From: Lachnospiraceae bacterium
GTDB lineage: Bacteria; Bacillota; Clostridia; Lachnospirales; Lachnospiraceae
Assembly (NCBI GenBank): GCA_017619295.1
Contig: JAFZSQ010000074.1
Location: 1-44,754 of the forward strand
Reading direction: 5' to 3'
Length of the DNA stretch: 44,754 nt
The notes beneath the pieces were generated by a model that ran no database searches, was not told the origin of the DNA, and saw only the letters and a program-made list of their open reading frames with translations. Of this stretch, positions 33,391-40,392 are shown piece after piece. The position numbers and the translations under genes are program-made. How positions within the stretch are numbered: the first letter of the stretch is position 1; each line of letters starts with the position of its first letter.

Positions 33391-33831
33391 ATGGAATTTC
33401 GTAGATTAACATCAGATGATTTACCATCATTGCTTGAATTATATAATCAGCTTGACGAGGACAATGATAAGAGCTCATTCGAGGAAAGCGAAAAAGTATG
33501 GAGAGAAATTGAGAGCAACCCCAACATTCAATACTTTGGCGCTGTTGATAACGGCAAGGTTGTGTCAACCTGTTACGCTGTTTATATTCCAAATCTTACC
33601 CGAGGAAATCGGGGCATTTGCTTTATAGAAAATGTCGTTACGGATAAGGATCATCGAAGCAAAGGCCTGGCTTCAAAGGTAATAGATATGGCAGTTTCTT
33701 TTGCAAAGGAGCGTAACTGCTATAAGGCGATACTTCAAAGCGGAATCTCCCGCACTGAAGCACATAAGTTTTATGAAAACAGAGGCTTTAATGGTTCATC
33801 AAAGAAAGCCTTTGATATGAGGTTTGAATGA
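33391..33831 (+). CDS. GNAT family N-acetyltransferase
   Basis: 146 residues from ATG 33391 (MEFRRLTSDDLP), chosen because AAAAAGGGAG lies upstream and homologous GNATs begin this way. Acetyl-CoA motif VVTDKDHRSKGLASKVIDMA; the C-terminal HKFYENRGFNGSSKKAF is typical. The FVMRFE-like end suggests an amino-acid or aminoglycoside-type GNAT, but the substrate is unknown. It starts 1 nt after the membrane protein stop. Confidence 0.9.
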   Translation: MEFRRLTSDDLPSLLELYNQLDEDNDKSSFEESEKVWREIESNPNIQYFGAVDNGKVVSTCYAVYIPNLTRGNRGICFIENVVTDKDHRSKGLASKVIDMAVSFAKERNCYKAILQSGISRTEAHKFYENRGFNGSSKKAFDMRFE

Positions 33832-33852
33832 AAGAATAGGGAGGGGAGAAAA

Positions 33853-34413
33853 ATGAAGATGAGGAAAAGTATTTCAATTGCCGCATTGTTAGCAGTACTT
33901 ATTCTTGCTGCGTGTTCAGAATCAAAGGAGTCTCAAGTACCGAAGATTTATTCCCAGTTGATTTCAGAGCATTCTGAAGGACAAAGCTATGCACTTGTCG
34001 ACCTTGGTCTAAGTGAGAAATGCCTTTTGATATCCCAGGAGGTATTTGAAGACAGTCCCGGAGTCAATGCAGCAATAAGCGCAGAAGTTTATGGAGTGGA
34101 CAAAACTGGCAAGGTTATTGATTTTGGGCATGTTCAAAGTGATGGCTCAGGTTATGTTCTTGCAGTAGAGTCCCCTTATCTTTACGTTAGCGGTGGACAT
34201 CATATAGAAATGCTTCAGCCGAATGTTGAAACAGGAAAGCTTGATGTGTTTGAAGGAGCCAGAGTTGAATTCACTGAAACGACGGACATGTACTACTATA
34301 CCAAAGATAGCGTTGAGACTGAGGTTGATGATATATCGGGATTTGATGAATTATTTAACAGACGTTCAGATAAAGGACAGATAATTAACTTTTATGATTT
34401 CGAAACAAATTGA
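33853..34413 (+). CDS. Lipoprotein of unknown function
   Basis: 186 residues. The signal peptide ends in lipobox LAAC (Cys23), then a Ser/Glu-rich stretch. The mature part is beta-rich (SYALVDLGLSEKCLLISQE, then GYVLAVESPYLYVSGGHHIE), ending EIF-like acidic residues. GAGGGGAG precedes the ATG at 33853; an in-frame ATG at 33859 is an alternative. The next gene overlaps its 3' end by 20 nt. No family is recognised. Confidence 0.8.
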   Translation: MKMRKSISIAALLAVLILAACSESKESQVPKIYSQLISEHSEGQSYALVDLGLSEKCLLISQEVFEDSPGVNAAISAEVYGVDKTGKVIDFGHVQSDGSGYVLAVESPYLYVSGGHHIEMLQPNVETGKLDVFEGARVEFTETTDMYYYTKDSVETEVDDISGFDELFNRRSDKGQIINFYDFETN

Positions 34414-35185
34414 GAATATAAAAAATGAAGAAATATTAAGTATTGCATTAAAGCAATCTGCGGAAGATATGGGATGTAAAGCCGAAGACTTCCTTGCAAA
34501 TAACAACGTGGTCGTTTCCTTTAAACTCGGAGCGAGTGCAAAGAAATACTACAAGCTTCCAATTGGCTGCAATTTCATTTCTTATGGAAATAACGTTGTC
34601 GCGGCAACCACAGATGAAGTAACAGATATTGTAAAAGAATATATAGAGAAATTTGAATTTTACCATTGCTTTGAGACCCCAAATATGTGTTGGCTGAATG
34701 AGCGATTGGCTCCAATGGGTTATACAGTTTGTTTTATGGCAGAGTATTATCTTCCCGACATGAATAGACTTTCGGAGTTGCCATGCGAGTATGAACTTAG
34801 GGTATTGGAAAAAGGACAATATGAAGATCTGTATTTGCCGGAATGGTCAAACGCATTATGCAGTGACAGAAAGCAACTGGATGTGCTCGCCGTAGGCGCG
34901 TATGAAGGGGACAGGTTAATAGGATTGGCGGGATGCTCTGCCGACGCAGAAGAGATGTGGCAGATAGGTGTTGATGTTCTTTCGGAATACAGAAAGCAGG
35001 GAGTTGCTTCTGCCATTACTTCAAGGCTGGCTCTGGAAATATTAAAGAGGGGTAAGGTTCCCTTTTATTGTTCAGCATGGTCTAATATCCGTTCTGTCAG
35101 GAATGGAATAAGGAGTGGCCTTCTCCCAGCGTGGGTGGAAATGACGGTAAAACCCATTGAGGTAGTCCACGAAATGAATTTGTAA
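34394..35185 (+). CDS. GNAT family N-acetyltransferase (long form)
   Basis: 263 residues. The C-terminal half (about 150-250) has a GNAT domain: IGLAGCSADAEEMWQIGVDV, then YRKQGVASAITSRLALEIL, the acetyl-CoA motif. The N-terminal 140 residues are a degenerate acetyltransferase-like or ligand-binding extension (MISKQIENIKNEEI). The start at 34394 lies inside the preceding lipoprotein gene, with AAAGGA 14 nt upstream, so initiation probably depends on coupling. The substrate is unknown. Confidence 0.85.
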   Translation: MISKQIENIKNEEILSIALKQSAEDMGCKAEDFLANNNVVVSFKLGASAKKYYKLPIGCNFISYGNNVVAATTDEVTDIVKEYIEKFEFYHCFETPNMCWLNERLAPMGYTVCFMAEYYLPDMNRLSELPCEYELRVLEKGQYEDLYLPEWSNALCSDRKQLDVLAVGAYEGDRLIGLAGCSADAEEMWQIGVDVLSEYRKQGVASAITSRLALEILKRGKVPFYCSAWSNIRSVRNGIRSGLLPAWVEMTVKPIEVVHEMNL

Positions 35186-35205
35186 TGTAGAAATGGGAGA
35201 AAACC

Positions 35206-35859
35206 ATGAAAGATTTCGACGCGGTCGTTTTTGATATGGACGGAGTTATTTTTGACTCTGAACGAGCAGTAATGAATTGCTGGTTGAAACTGGCCGACAA
35301 ATATGGAATTGAGAATATAGAGAAGCCGTACCTCGCATGTACAGGAACCACCGTCCAGAAGACAAAGCAGATTATGTTGGAAGCATATGGTGACGACTTC
35401 CCATATGACGAATATGCGAAAGAAGCCTCCCGTATGTACCATGAAAAGTATGATGGTGGCAGACTCCCTATGAAAAGCGGAGTAATTGAGATCCTTGATT
35501 TTCTTAAAGGCAATGGGAAAAAGATTGCCCTGGCCTCATCTACAAGAAAAGAGACAGTAATCAATCAGCTAAGAGATGCTAAGATTATAGATTATTTTGA
35601 TGAAGTAATTACCGGTGATATGGTGACGAAGAGTAAACCTGAACCGGACATCTTCCTGCTTGCATGTGAAAAGATAGGAGTGAAGCCGAACCGTGCATAT
35701 GCGATAGAGGATTCGTTCAACGGAATAAGAGCTGCCTTTAGGGGAGGACTTAAGCCGATAATGGTTCCGGATCTTTTACCGGCAGATCAGGAGATGAGGG
35801 AAAAGGCTGAGGAAGTTATTGATAATTTAGACAATGTTGTTTTGTATTTGAGAAACTAG
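35206..35859 (+). CDS. HAD-family phosphatase, beta-phosphoglucomutase-like
   Basis: 217 residues. Motif I DMDGVIFDSE (nucleophile and acid-base Asp), a helical cap at about 20-85, motif II ALASSTRKE, the motif III lysine in KSKPEPDIF and motif IV IEDSFNGIRAA. This is the beta-phosphoglucomutase-like subgroup, acting on sugar or nucleotide phosphates in the cytoplasm. The substrate is not evident. A strong terminator follows. Confidence 0.9.
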   Translation: MKDFDAVVFDMDGVIFDSERAVMNCWLKLADKYGIENIEKPYLACTGTTVQKTKQIMLEAYGDDFPYDEYAKEASRMYHEKYDGGRLPMKSGVIEILDFLKGNGKKIALASSTRKETVINQLRDAKIIDYFDEVITGDMVTKSKPEPDIFLLACEKIGVKPNRAYAIEDSFNGIRAAFRGGLKPIMVPDLLPADQEMREKAEEVIDNLDNVVLYLRN

Positions 35860-36020
35860 AATAAAGATATTATAAAAACCGAATGGTCGGCATCATCTGC
35901 CGACCATCTTTTTTTGCGCTGGTATGCAGTTTTAAGTTTCATGTCGCGTGTTCCGGTGTTGAAACCGTTTACGACTCGCCGTTTCTTGGCTTTAAGCTTT
36001 TTAAGGTTTTTCTCTACCAT
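35856..36020 (-). CDS. Small basic protein on the minus strand, unknown
   Basis: 54 codons beginning MVEKNLKKLKAKKRRVVNGF and rich in Lys/Arg. Support comes from upstream signals: a minus-strand promoter with perfect TTGACA at 36073-36068, and AAAGGAAGG 8 nt before the ATG at 36020. The ORF runs through the bidirectional terminator hairpin at 35883-35907 and overlaps the last bases of the HAD gene. The C-terminus may therefore be wrong, or a frameshift may have removed an earlier stop. It may be a nucleic-acid-binding or ribosome-associated peptide; the family is not recognised. Confidence 0.55.
   Translation of the reverse strand: MVEKNLKKLKAKKRRVVNGFNTGTRDMKLKTAYQRKKRWSADDADHSVFIISLF
35883..35914. 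terminator. Bidirectional terminator after the HAD gene
   Basis: The perfect 10-bp stem ATGGTCGGCA/TGCCGACCAT (35883-35892, 35898-35907) with a TCATC loop is followed by CTTTTTTT on the plus strand. On the minus strand it is followed by TCGGTTTTTA, so it may serve both directions. Confidence 0.92.
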
Positions 36021-36044
36021 AGCTTGTACCTTCCTTTCATAGTA

Positions 36045-36073
36045 ATAATCGTCATTTTAAGTGGATATGTCAA
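36045..36073 (-). promoter_or_regulatory. Promoter of the small minus-strand gene
   Basis: On the minus strand, perfect -35 TTGACA (36073-36068), 17-nt spacer, -10 GATTAT (36050-36045). The start point falls just before the AAAGGAAGG ribosome binding site, giving a very short leader. Confidence 0.68.
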
Positions 36074-36099
36074 GGGTTTATCTTATAGAAAAACAACTA

Positions 36100-36128
36100 T
36101 ATACAACGAAGATATAATCTGCTATACT
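36100..36128 (+). promoter_or_regulatory. Promoter of the RidA-like gene
   Basis: -35 TATACA (36100-36105), 17-nt spacer, extended -10 TGCTATACT (TATACT 36123-36128). The block CTATATACA-N8-ATAATCTGCTATACT that contains it recurs with the same spacing at 44651-44682. Confidence 0.65.
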
Positions 36129-36188
36129 GAGAATATATCGAACAAATGTACGATGCAAAGAATAGTATAACGAGAGGGAGAAAAGAAA

Positions 36189-36554
36189 ATGAGTGAAATC
36201 GAAAGATATGAAGTGAATGAACAGTGGGCACATACAGGCTTGGTTAAGGCAGGAGATTTCTGCTATTTAAGCTATTGCGTTGGCAATATTGGTCAGCCCA
36301 TAGAGAACCAGATTAACGGTGCCTTTGATAACATGGAAGAGAGGTTGGCAATGGTTGGCTTGACCCTTGAAAATGTTGTACAGATGGATTGTCTCTTCAG
36401 AGACGTATGGAACATTCCCGTTATGGAGAAGGTCATTAAGGAGAGATTCAAGGGCAAATATCCTGCTCGTAAATCCATCCAGACAGAGTTCGCTCATGTG
36501 GGCGGAGCAGATGGATTACAGTTCCAGGTTGACGCAGTAGCATACTGCAAATAA
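36189..36554 (+). CDS. RidA/YjgF/UK114 family protein
   Basis: 121 residues, a single YjgF-type domain: LVKAGDFCYLSYCVGN, then LTLENVVQMDCLFRDVWN and KYPARKSIQTEF (the conserved Arg region). RidA proteins hydrolyse reactive enamine/imine intermediates from PLP enzymes. The N-terminus is not the classical RidA one, so it may be another subgroup with a different substrate. GAGGGAG is the ribosome binding site. It has its own promoter; a PLP aminotransferase is encoded 1.2 kb downstream. Confidence 0.87.
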   Translation: MSEIERYEVNEQWAHTGLVKAGDFCYLSYCVGNIGQPIENQINGAFDNMEERLAMVGLTLENVVQMDCLFRDVWNIPVMEKVIKERFKGKYPARKSIQTEFAHVGGADGLQFQVDAVAYCK

Positions 36555-36556
36555 CG

Positions 36557-37096
36557 TCACTCCCCATCCACATGGAACTTGTTAAGCCCTTCGAGTTTCA
36601 TTTTCTTGCTGATAAAGGGCATGAGCCATCTTAGAAATTCAAAATTTGCAATCATTAACAATATTCCGGCGGCTATAAAGATTACGGTTATTAAATCGAA
36701 TGTCAGGATGAGTGCGCACTTGTATAGAATAAGCACGCTTATGGGCAGGAAGATTATACTTGTAATCACCGACGGAATATATTTTTTAATTTTTATGGTA
36801 AAAGCTATATGTACTACGAAATGGGCTGCCAGATCAAGAAAGAAACCGTACCACAATGCAAACAAAATGTTCCCGGGGAAGTAATACGCAAGAAGGCTGA
36901 TTCCGAAAAATGGAATAAACTCCTCATAAACTCCAATGGTCCAGGCCATATCATATAAATCACGATATGTATTCATCACCTTTGGGTATCTGTCAAACAA
37001 CCAGGGGTTCTTTCTGAAGAACCATCCAAATCCAACAATCTCCTCCATGTCATGAACAATAAAAATTATAGGTAAAAGTAAAAGATATTCTTTCAT
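36557..37096 (-). CDS. HXXEE domain membrane protein
   Basis: 179 residues with about five hydrophobic segments. The name-giving motif HDMEE starts at His15 within the first helix (LLLLPIIFIVHDMEEIVGFG); a second conserved-looking AAHFVVHIAF lies at about 90. Members are uncharacterised integral membrane proteins. AAGGAGG precedes the ATG. It is divergent from a TetR-type regulator, with a palindromic operator next to its ribosome binding site, so it is probably the regulated target. Confidence 0.85.
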   Translation of the reverse strand: MKEYLLLLPIIFIVHDMEEIVGFGWFFRKNPWLFDRYPKVMNTYRDLYDMAWTIGVYEEFIPFFGISLLAYYFPGNILFALWYGFFLDLAAHFVVHIAFTIKIKKYIPSVITSIIFLPISVLILYKCALILTFDLITVIFIAAGILLMIANFEFLRWLMPFISKKMKLEGLNKFHVDGE

Positions 37097-37110
37097 TATG
37101 TCCTCCTTAC

Positions 37111-37126
37111 TGACACATTTGTGTCA
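37111..37126. promoter_or_regulatory. Palindromic operator, probable TetR-type binding site
   Basis: TGACACA-TT-TGTGTCA is a perfect 7-2-7 palindrome 6 nt upstream of the HXXEE gene ribosome binding site. It falls just downstream of a possible minus-strand -10 (TATCAT, 37143-37138). The half-site GTGTCACTT recurs at 37201-37209, before the ribosome binding site of the divergent TetR gene. Confidence 0.72.
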
Positions 37127-37226
37127 CTTGTAAATTTATGATACAGTAATCCGTAAGAAAGTAAATACGAAAAGAAAAAGATACACAAATTTGAGAAAAA
37201 GTGTCACTTAAGGAGTCTACAGTGCT

Positions 37227-37769
37227 ATGATTGAATCTAAGAATCCTTCAGCAATAAGATCACAAAAGGAAATAACTGAAGCTCTTATTTCACTGATGCG
37301 GGAATATCCCTACAGTGAGATATCGGTTAAACAGATTATTTTGGAATCGAAGCTGGCAAGGAAGACATTTTACAGAAACTTTGAATCGAAGGATGATGTG
37401 CTGATTTCTTTAATCAGGGACAATCTACGTGAATATTTCCATGAAGTCGATAGTGGAAATGTTGATGTGCTTACGACGATTTTCTCATTTTCAGTTAGTA
37501 ACAAAGAAATGCTGATGCTTCTCGACAGAAATGGGATGCTCCATATTGTGCTTCAATGCATGAACGAGTATCTTTCGTTACACAAGCAGGGGAAAGCAGG
37601 TGAGGCCAACCCTTTTGTGCAGCTGTTTGAAGGCCTTGATTCAGAGTATCTGATAGCTCTTAATATAGGCGCCATATGGAATGTAATATCTTTATGGATC
37701 CACAGAGGAATGAAAGATTCCCCCGAACATGTGAAGGAAACAATCAGAGAATATCTGGAAAGACTGTAA
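37227..37769 (+). CDS. TetR/AcrR family transcriptional regulator
   Basis: 180 residues. The N-terminal HTH (about 10-56) reads IRSQKEITEALISLMREYPY, then SEISVKQIILESKLARKTFYRNFESKDD, the typical TetR start. The C-terminal ligand domain is of the TetR_C_7/DhaS-like kind, with IHIVLQCMNEYL-like helices. It probably represses the divergent HXXEE gene and itself through the palindrome at 37111. AAGGAGT lies 10 nt before the ATG. An aminotransferase gene begins 15 nt after its stop and may be co-transcribed. Confidence 0.88.
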   Translation: MIESKNPSAIRSQKEITEALISLMREYPYSEISVKQIILESKLARKTFYRNFESKDDVLISLIRDNLREYFHEVDSGNVDVLTTIFSFSVSNKEMLMLLDRNGMLHIVLQCMNEYLSLHKQGKAGEANPFVQLFEGLDSEYLIALNIGAIWNVISLWIHRGMKDSPEHVKETIREYLERL

Positions 37770-37784
37770 TAAAGGAGTAAAGCA

Positions 37785-38963
37785 ATGCCGGAACTAAGTA
37801 AACGTGTAGAGACATTCACAGATTCTGTAATCAGGAGAATGACTCGAATAAGTAATAAATATGGAGCAATAAACCTGTCCCAGGGTTTCCCGGATTTCGA
37901 TCCGCCGAAGGAGATAACGGATGCATTGGAAAGGGCTGCACATAAGGGACCTCACCAGTATTCCATAACCTTTGGTGCCAAGAATTTCAGAGATGCATTG
38001 GCTGCCAAAGTTTCCAAAACATTTAAGAGAGAAGTGGACCCCGAGACCGAGCTTTGCGTCACCTGCGGAAGCACAGAAGCCATGATGACGGCTATGATGA
38101 CTATCTGTAACCCGGGAGATAAAGTTATGGTGTTCTCTCCGTTCTATGAGAACTATGGAGCGGATGCGATTTTGTCGGGAGCAGATCCGATTTACATTCC
38201 TCTGGTTCCACCTGAATATAACTTCGATATTAAACTTATAGAAGAGGGCTTCAAAAAAGGAGCTAAAGCAATAATAATCTGTAACCCATCCAATCCCTGC
38301 GGCAAGGTATTTACGAGAGATGAACTTGAGGCTATAGGTGAACTTGCCGTTAAGTACGACGCCTTTGTAGTTACGGATGAGGTGTATGAGCACATGGTTT
38401 ATGCACCCAATGTCCACACAGCTTTTGCCTCCCTTCCCGGGATGTTTGACCACACTATCACATGTAATTCTTTGTCAAAAACTTATTCGATCACAGGATG
38501 GCGCTTAGGGTATATATGCGGGCCTGCCAAAGTAATTGAGGCAGCAAGAAAGGTACATGACTTCCTGACTGTTGGGGCAGCAGCACCTCTTCAGGAGGCA
38601 GCAGTGGCAGGACTTACCCTTCCGGAATCCTACTACGAAGATTTACTCAGAATCTACACCGAAAAGAGAGATTTCTTCCTGGCAGGTTTGGATAAAATCG
38701 GGCTTAAGCACAACATACCTCAGGGCACATATTTCGTAATGATTGATATTGCGGAGTTCCTGGAGCTTCCACAGTTTAAGGGCTATTCAGACCTTGAATT
38801 TTGTGAGTGGATGATACAGAATATAGGAGTGGCTGCCGTTCCCGGGTCCAGCTTCTTCCGTGAACCGGTGAACAATCTGATTCGTCTTCATTTCGCAAGA
38901 CAGCAGTCCACACTTGAAGAGGCTTTACTTCGCCTTGAGAAAATGGTAGACTTAATGCCTTAA
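37785..38963 (+). CDS. Class I/II pyridoxal phosphate aminotransferase
   Basis: 392 residues, fold type I. N-terminal INLSQGFPDFDPP; CNPSNPCGKVFT; PLP aspartate in VVTDEVYEHMVY; the PLP lysine in NSLSKTYSITGWRLGY; C-terminal substrate arginine in LIRLHFAR. This pattern is common to aspartate, kynurenine and methionine-type aminotransferases (the YbdL/KAT-like group has the same GFPDFDPP start), so the amino acid used is uncertain. It follows the TetR gene closely. Confidence 0.9.
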   Translation: MPELSKRVETFTDSVIRRMTRISNKYGAINLSQGFPDFDPPKEITDALERAAHKGPHQYSITFGAKNFRDALAAKVSKTFKREVDPETELCVTCGSTEAMMTAMMTICNPGDKVMVFSPFYENYGADAILSGADPIYIPLVPPEYNFDIKLIEEGFKKGAKAIIICNPSNPCGKVFTRDELEAIGELAVKYDAFVVTDEVYEHMVYAPNVHTAFASLPGMFDHTITCNSLSKTYSITGWRLGYICGPAKVIEAARKVHDFLTVGAAAPLQEAAVAGLTLPESYYEDLLRIYTEKRDFFLAGLDKIGLKHNIPQGTYFVMIDIAEFLELPQFKGYSDLEFCEWMIQNIGVAAVPGSSFFREPVNNLIRLHFARQQSTLEEALLRLEKMVDLMP

Positions 38964-38989
38964 GTCAATACCAATCAGGAGAAATCGTA

Positions 38990-40348
38990 ATGGGAATAGT
39001 TGAGTTATTGCTTCTTGCAATAGGTCTTTCCATGGATGCCTTTGCCGTATCAATCTGCAAGGGAATTGAAACAAAGAAAGCGACCATCAAACAAATATTG
39101 CTGTGCGGCATATGGTTTGGATGTTTCCAGGGATTGATGCCCTTTATAGGATATGTTCTTGGAAGCAGGCTGGAGTTCATAATTAACAAGGTGGCTCCCT
39201 GGCTGGCCTTTATACTGCTTCTTATCATTGGAGTAAACATGATTAGAGAAGCCTTTTCTTCAGAGGAAGAGGAGACCAGAGCAGGATTCGATGTTAAGTC
39301 CATGTTTATACTGGCCGTTGCCACATCCATAGATGCCCTCGCAGTCGGTATCACATTTGTGGCGGTCCCCGTTACTTTGATTAGTGCATCACCTTTTATT
39401 AACACCGTTATTGCCTGCCTTATTATCGCAGCAACAACCTTTATTATTTCTTCTGTGGGAGTCCGAATAGGAAACGTATTCGGAACCAGATATAAGTCCG
39501 GTGCGGAAGCAGCCGGCGGATTTGTCCTTGTTTTCATCGGATTAAAGATTCTTCTGGAGCACATGGGTGTTCTGGAGTTTATGGAAAACGGAGACGTGAT
39601 TTTCGAATTGCTGATTCCGTTTGTTGGAACCGTCCTTGGCTCTGCCCTTGTGTTCATTTTGGACAAGGAATTAAAGGACGATATAAAGAACATTATGACG
39701 GGAATGGCCGGAGGAATCATGATGGCATGTTCCATGTGGACCCTGCTTTATCCCTCGATACTTAAAGGGAAAGTTATTATCGCCGCCGTCGGATTCATTA
39801 TCGGTATAGCATTCCAGTATCTGCTTGATAAGGTTGTTCCCCATGCCCATGCATTTACCAAAGCGGAAGAGGGCCCCTCAAGCAGCCTTAAATATACATT
39901 TAAAGTAATGATGTCAGAGGTGATTCATCACGTTCCCGAGGGCATGGCCATTGGCATTATGCTGGCCGGTGCACTTAACGGGGCAGATGAAATTTCCTTG
40001 ACTGCCGCCATTGCCCTTATCATCGGAATTGCCATTCAGAACATTCCCGAAGGAGCCCTTGTATCAACCCCCATAAGAGTAGAAGGTGAGGAGAAAAGCA
40101 AAGCCTTTCTCATGGGTGTTATATCGGGAATTGTGGAGCCGCTTCTTGGTATTGTAATGATAATCCTTGTAAGCGCCTTCCCCGGAATTCTTTTGTTTGT
40201 AATGGCCCTTACGGGAGGAGCAATAGCATTCCTTGTTATAGAGGAACATATTCCCGCAATGCACACGGGAAGACATTCGGACAAAGGAACTCTTTCTTTT
40301 GCATTGTTCTTCTGCCTTATGATGATTCTTACATTCCTATCAAGATAA
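38990..40348 (+). CDS. Fusion of MntP manganese exporter and ZIP metal transporter
   Basis: 452 residues in one uninterrupted frame. Residues 1 to about 195 are a complete MntP (manganese efflux) module with two DAxAV motifs (LSMDAFAVSICKG and ATSIDALAVGITF) and six membrane segments. From about 205 on follows a ZIP-family module: MTGMAGGIMMACSMWTLL, metal motif HHVPEGMAIG (His313, His314, Glu317), IQNIPEGALVSTPIR (Asn351-Glu354) and EEHIP. MntP exports Mn2+; ZIP proteins usually carry Zn2+, Fe2+ or Mn2+ into the cytoplasm. Both halves look intact. A ribosome binding site (AGGAGAAA) precedes ATG 38990. Confidence 0.92.
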   Translation: MGIVELLLLAIGLSMDAFAVSICKGIETKKATIKQILLCGIWFGCFQGLMPFIGYVLGSRLEFIINKVAPWLAFILLLIIGVNMIREAFSSEEEETRAGFDVKSMFILAVATSIDALAVGITFVAVPVTLISASPFINTVIACLIIAATTFIISSVGVRIGNVFGTRYKSGAEAAGGFVLVFIGLKILLEHMGVLEFMENGDVIFELLIPFVGTVLGSALVFILDKELKDDIKNIMTGMAGGIMMACSMWTLLYPSILKGKVIIAAVGFIIGIAFQYLLDKVVPHAHAFTKAEEGPSSSLKYTFKVMMSEVIHHVPEGMAIGIMLAGALNGADEISLTAAIALIIGIAIQNIPEGALVSTPIRVEGEEKSKAFLMGVISGIVEPLLGIVMIILVSAFPGILLFVMALTGGAIAFLVIEEHIPAMHTGRHSDKGTLSFALFFCLMMILTFLSR

Positions 40349-40351
40349 ATA

Positions 40352-40382
40352 AAGAACCGCGGGTTAAACGCCCGCGGTTCTT
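40352..40382. terminator. Bidirectional terminator between convergent genes
   Basis: The 12-bp perfect stem AAGAACCGCGGG/CCCGCGGTTCTT (40352-40363, 40371-40382) has a 7-nt loop. The tails are short in both directions (CTATATTG; TATTTATC), but the stem is very stable and lies 3 nt after the transporter stop. Confidence 0.85.
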
Positions 40383-40392
40383 CTATATTGGA

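Noticed and set aside
35883-36170. 95-codon plus-strand ORF after the HAD gene
   Set aside because: It starts inside the terminator, has no ribosome binding site, and covers the minus-strand small gene and two promoters. Its composition does not look like coding sequence.
38965-39735. 256-codon minus-strand ORF opposite the MntP half
   Set aside because: A shadow of the membrane protein frame; it has no ribosome binding site, and the MntP motifs on the plus strand are decisive.
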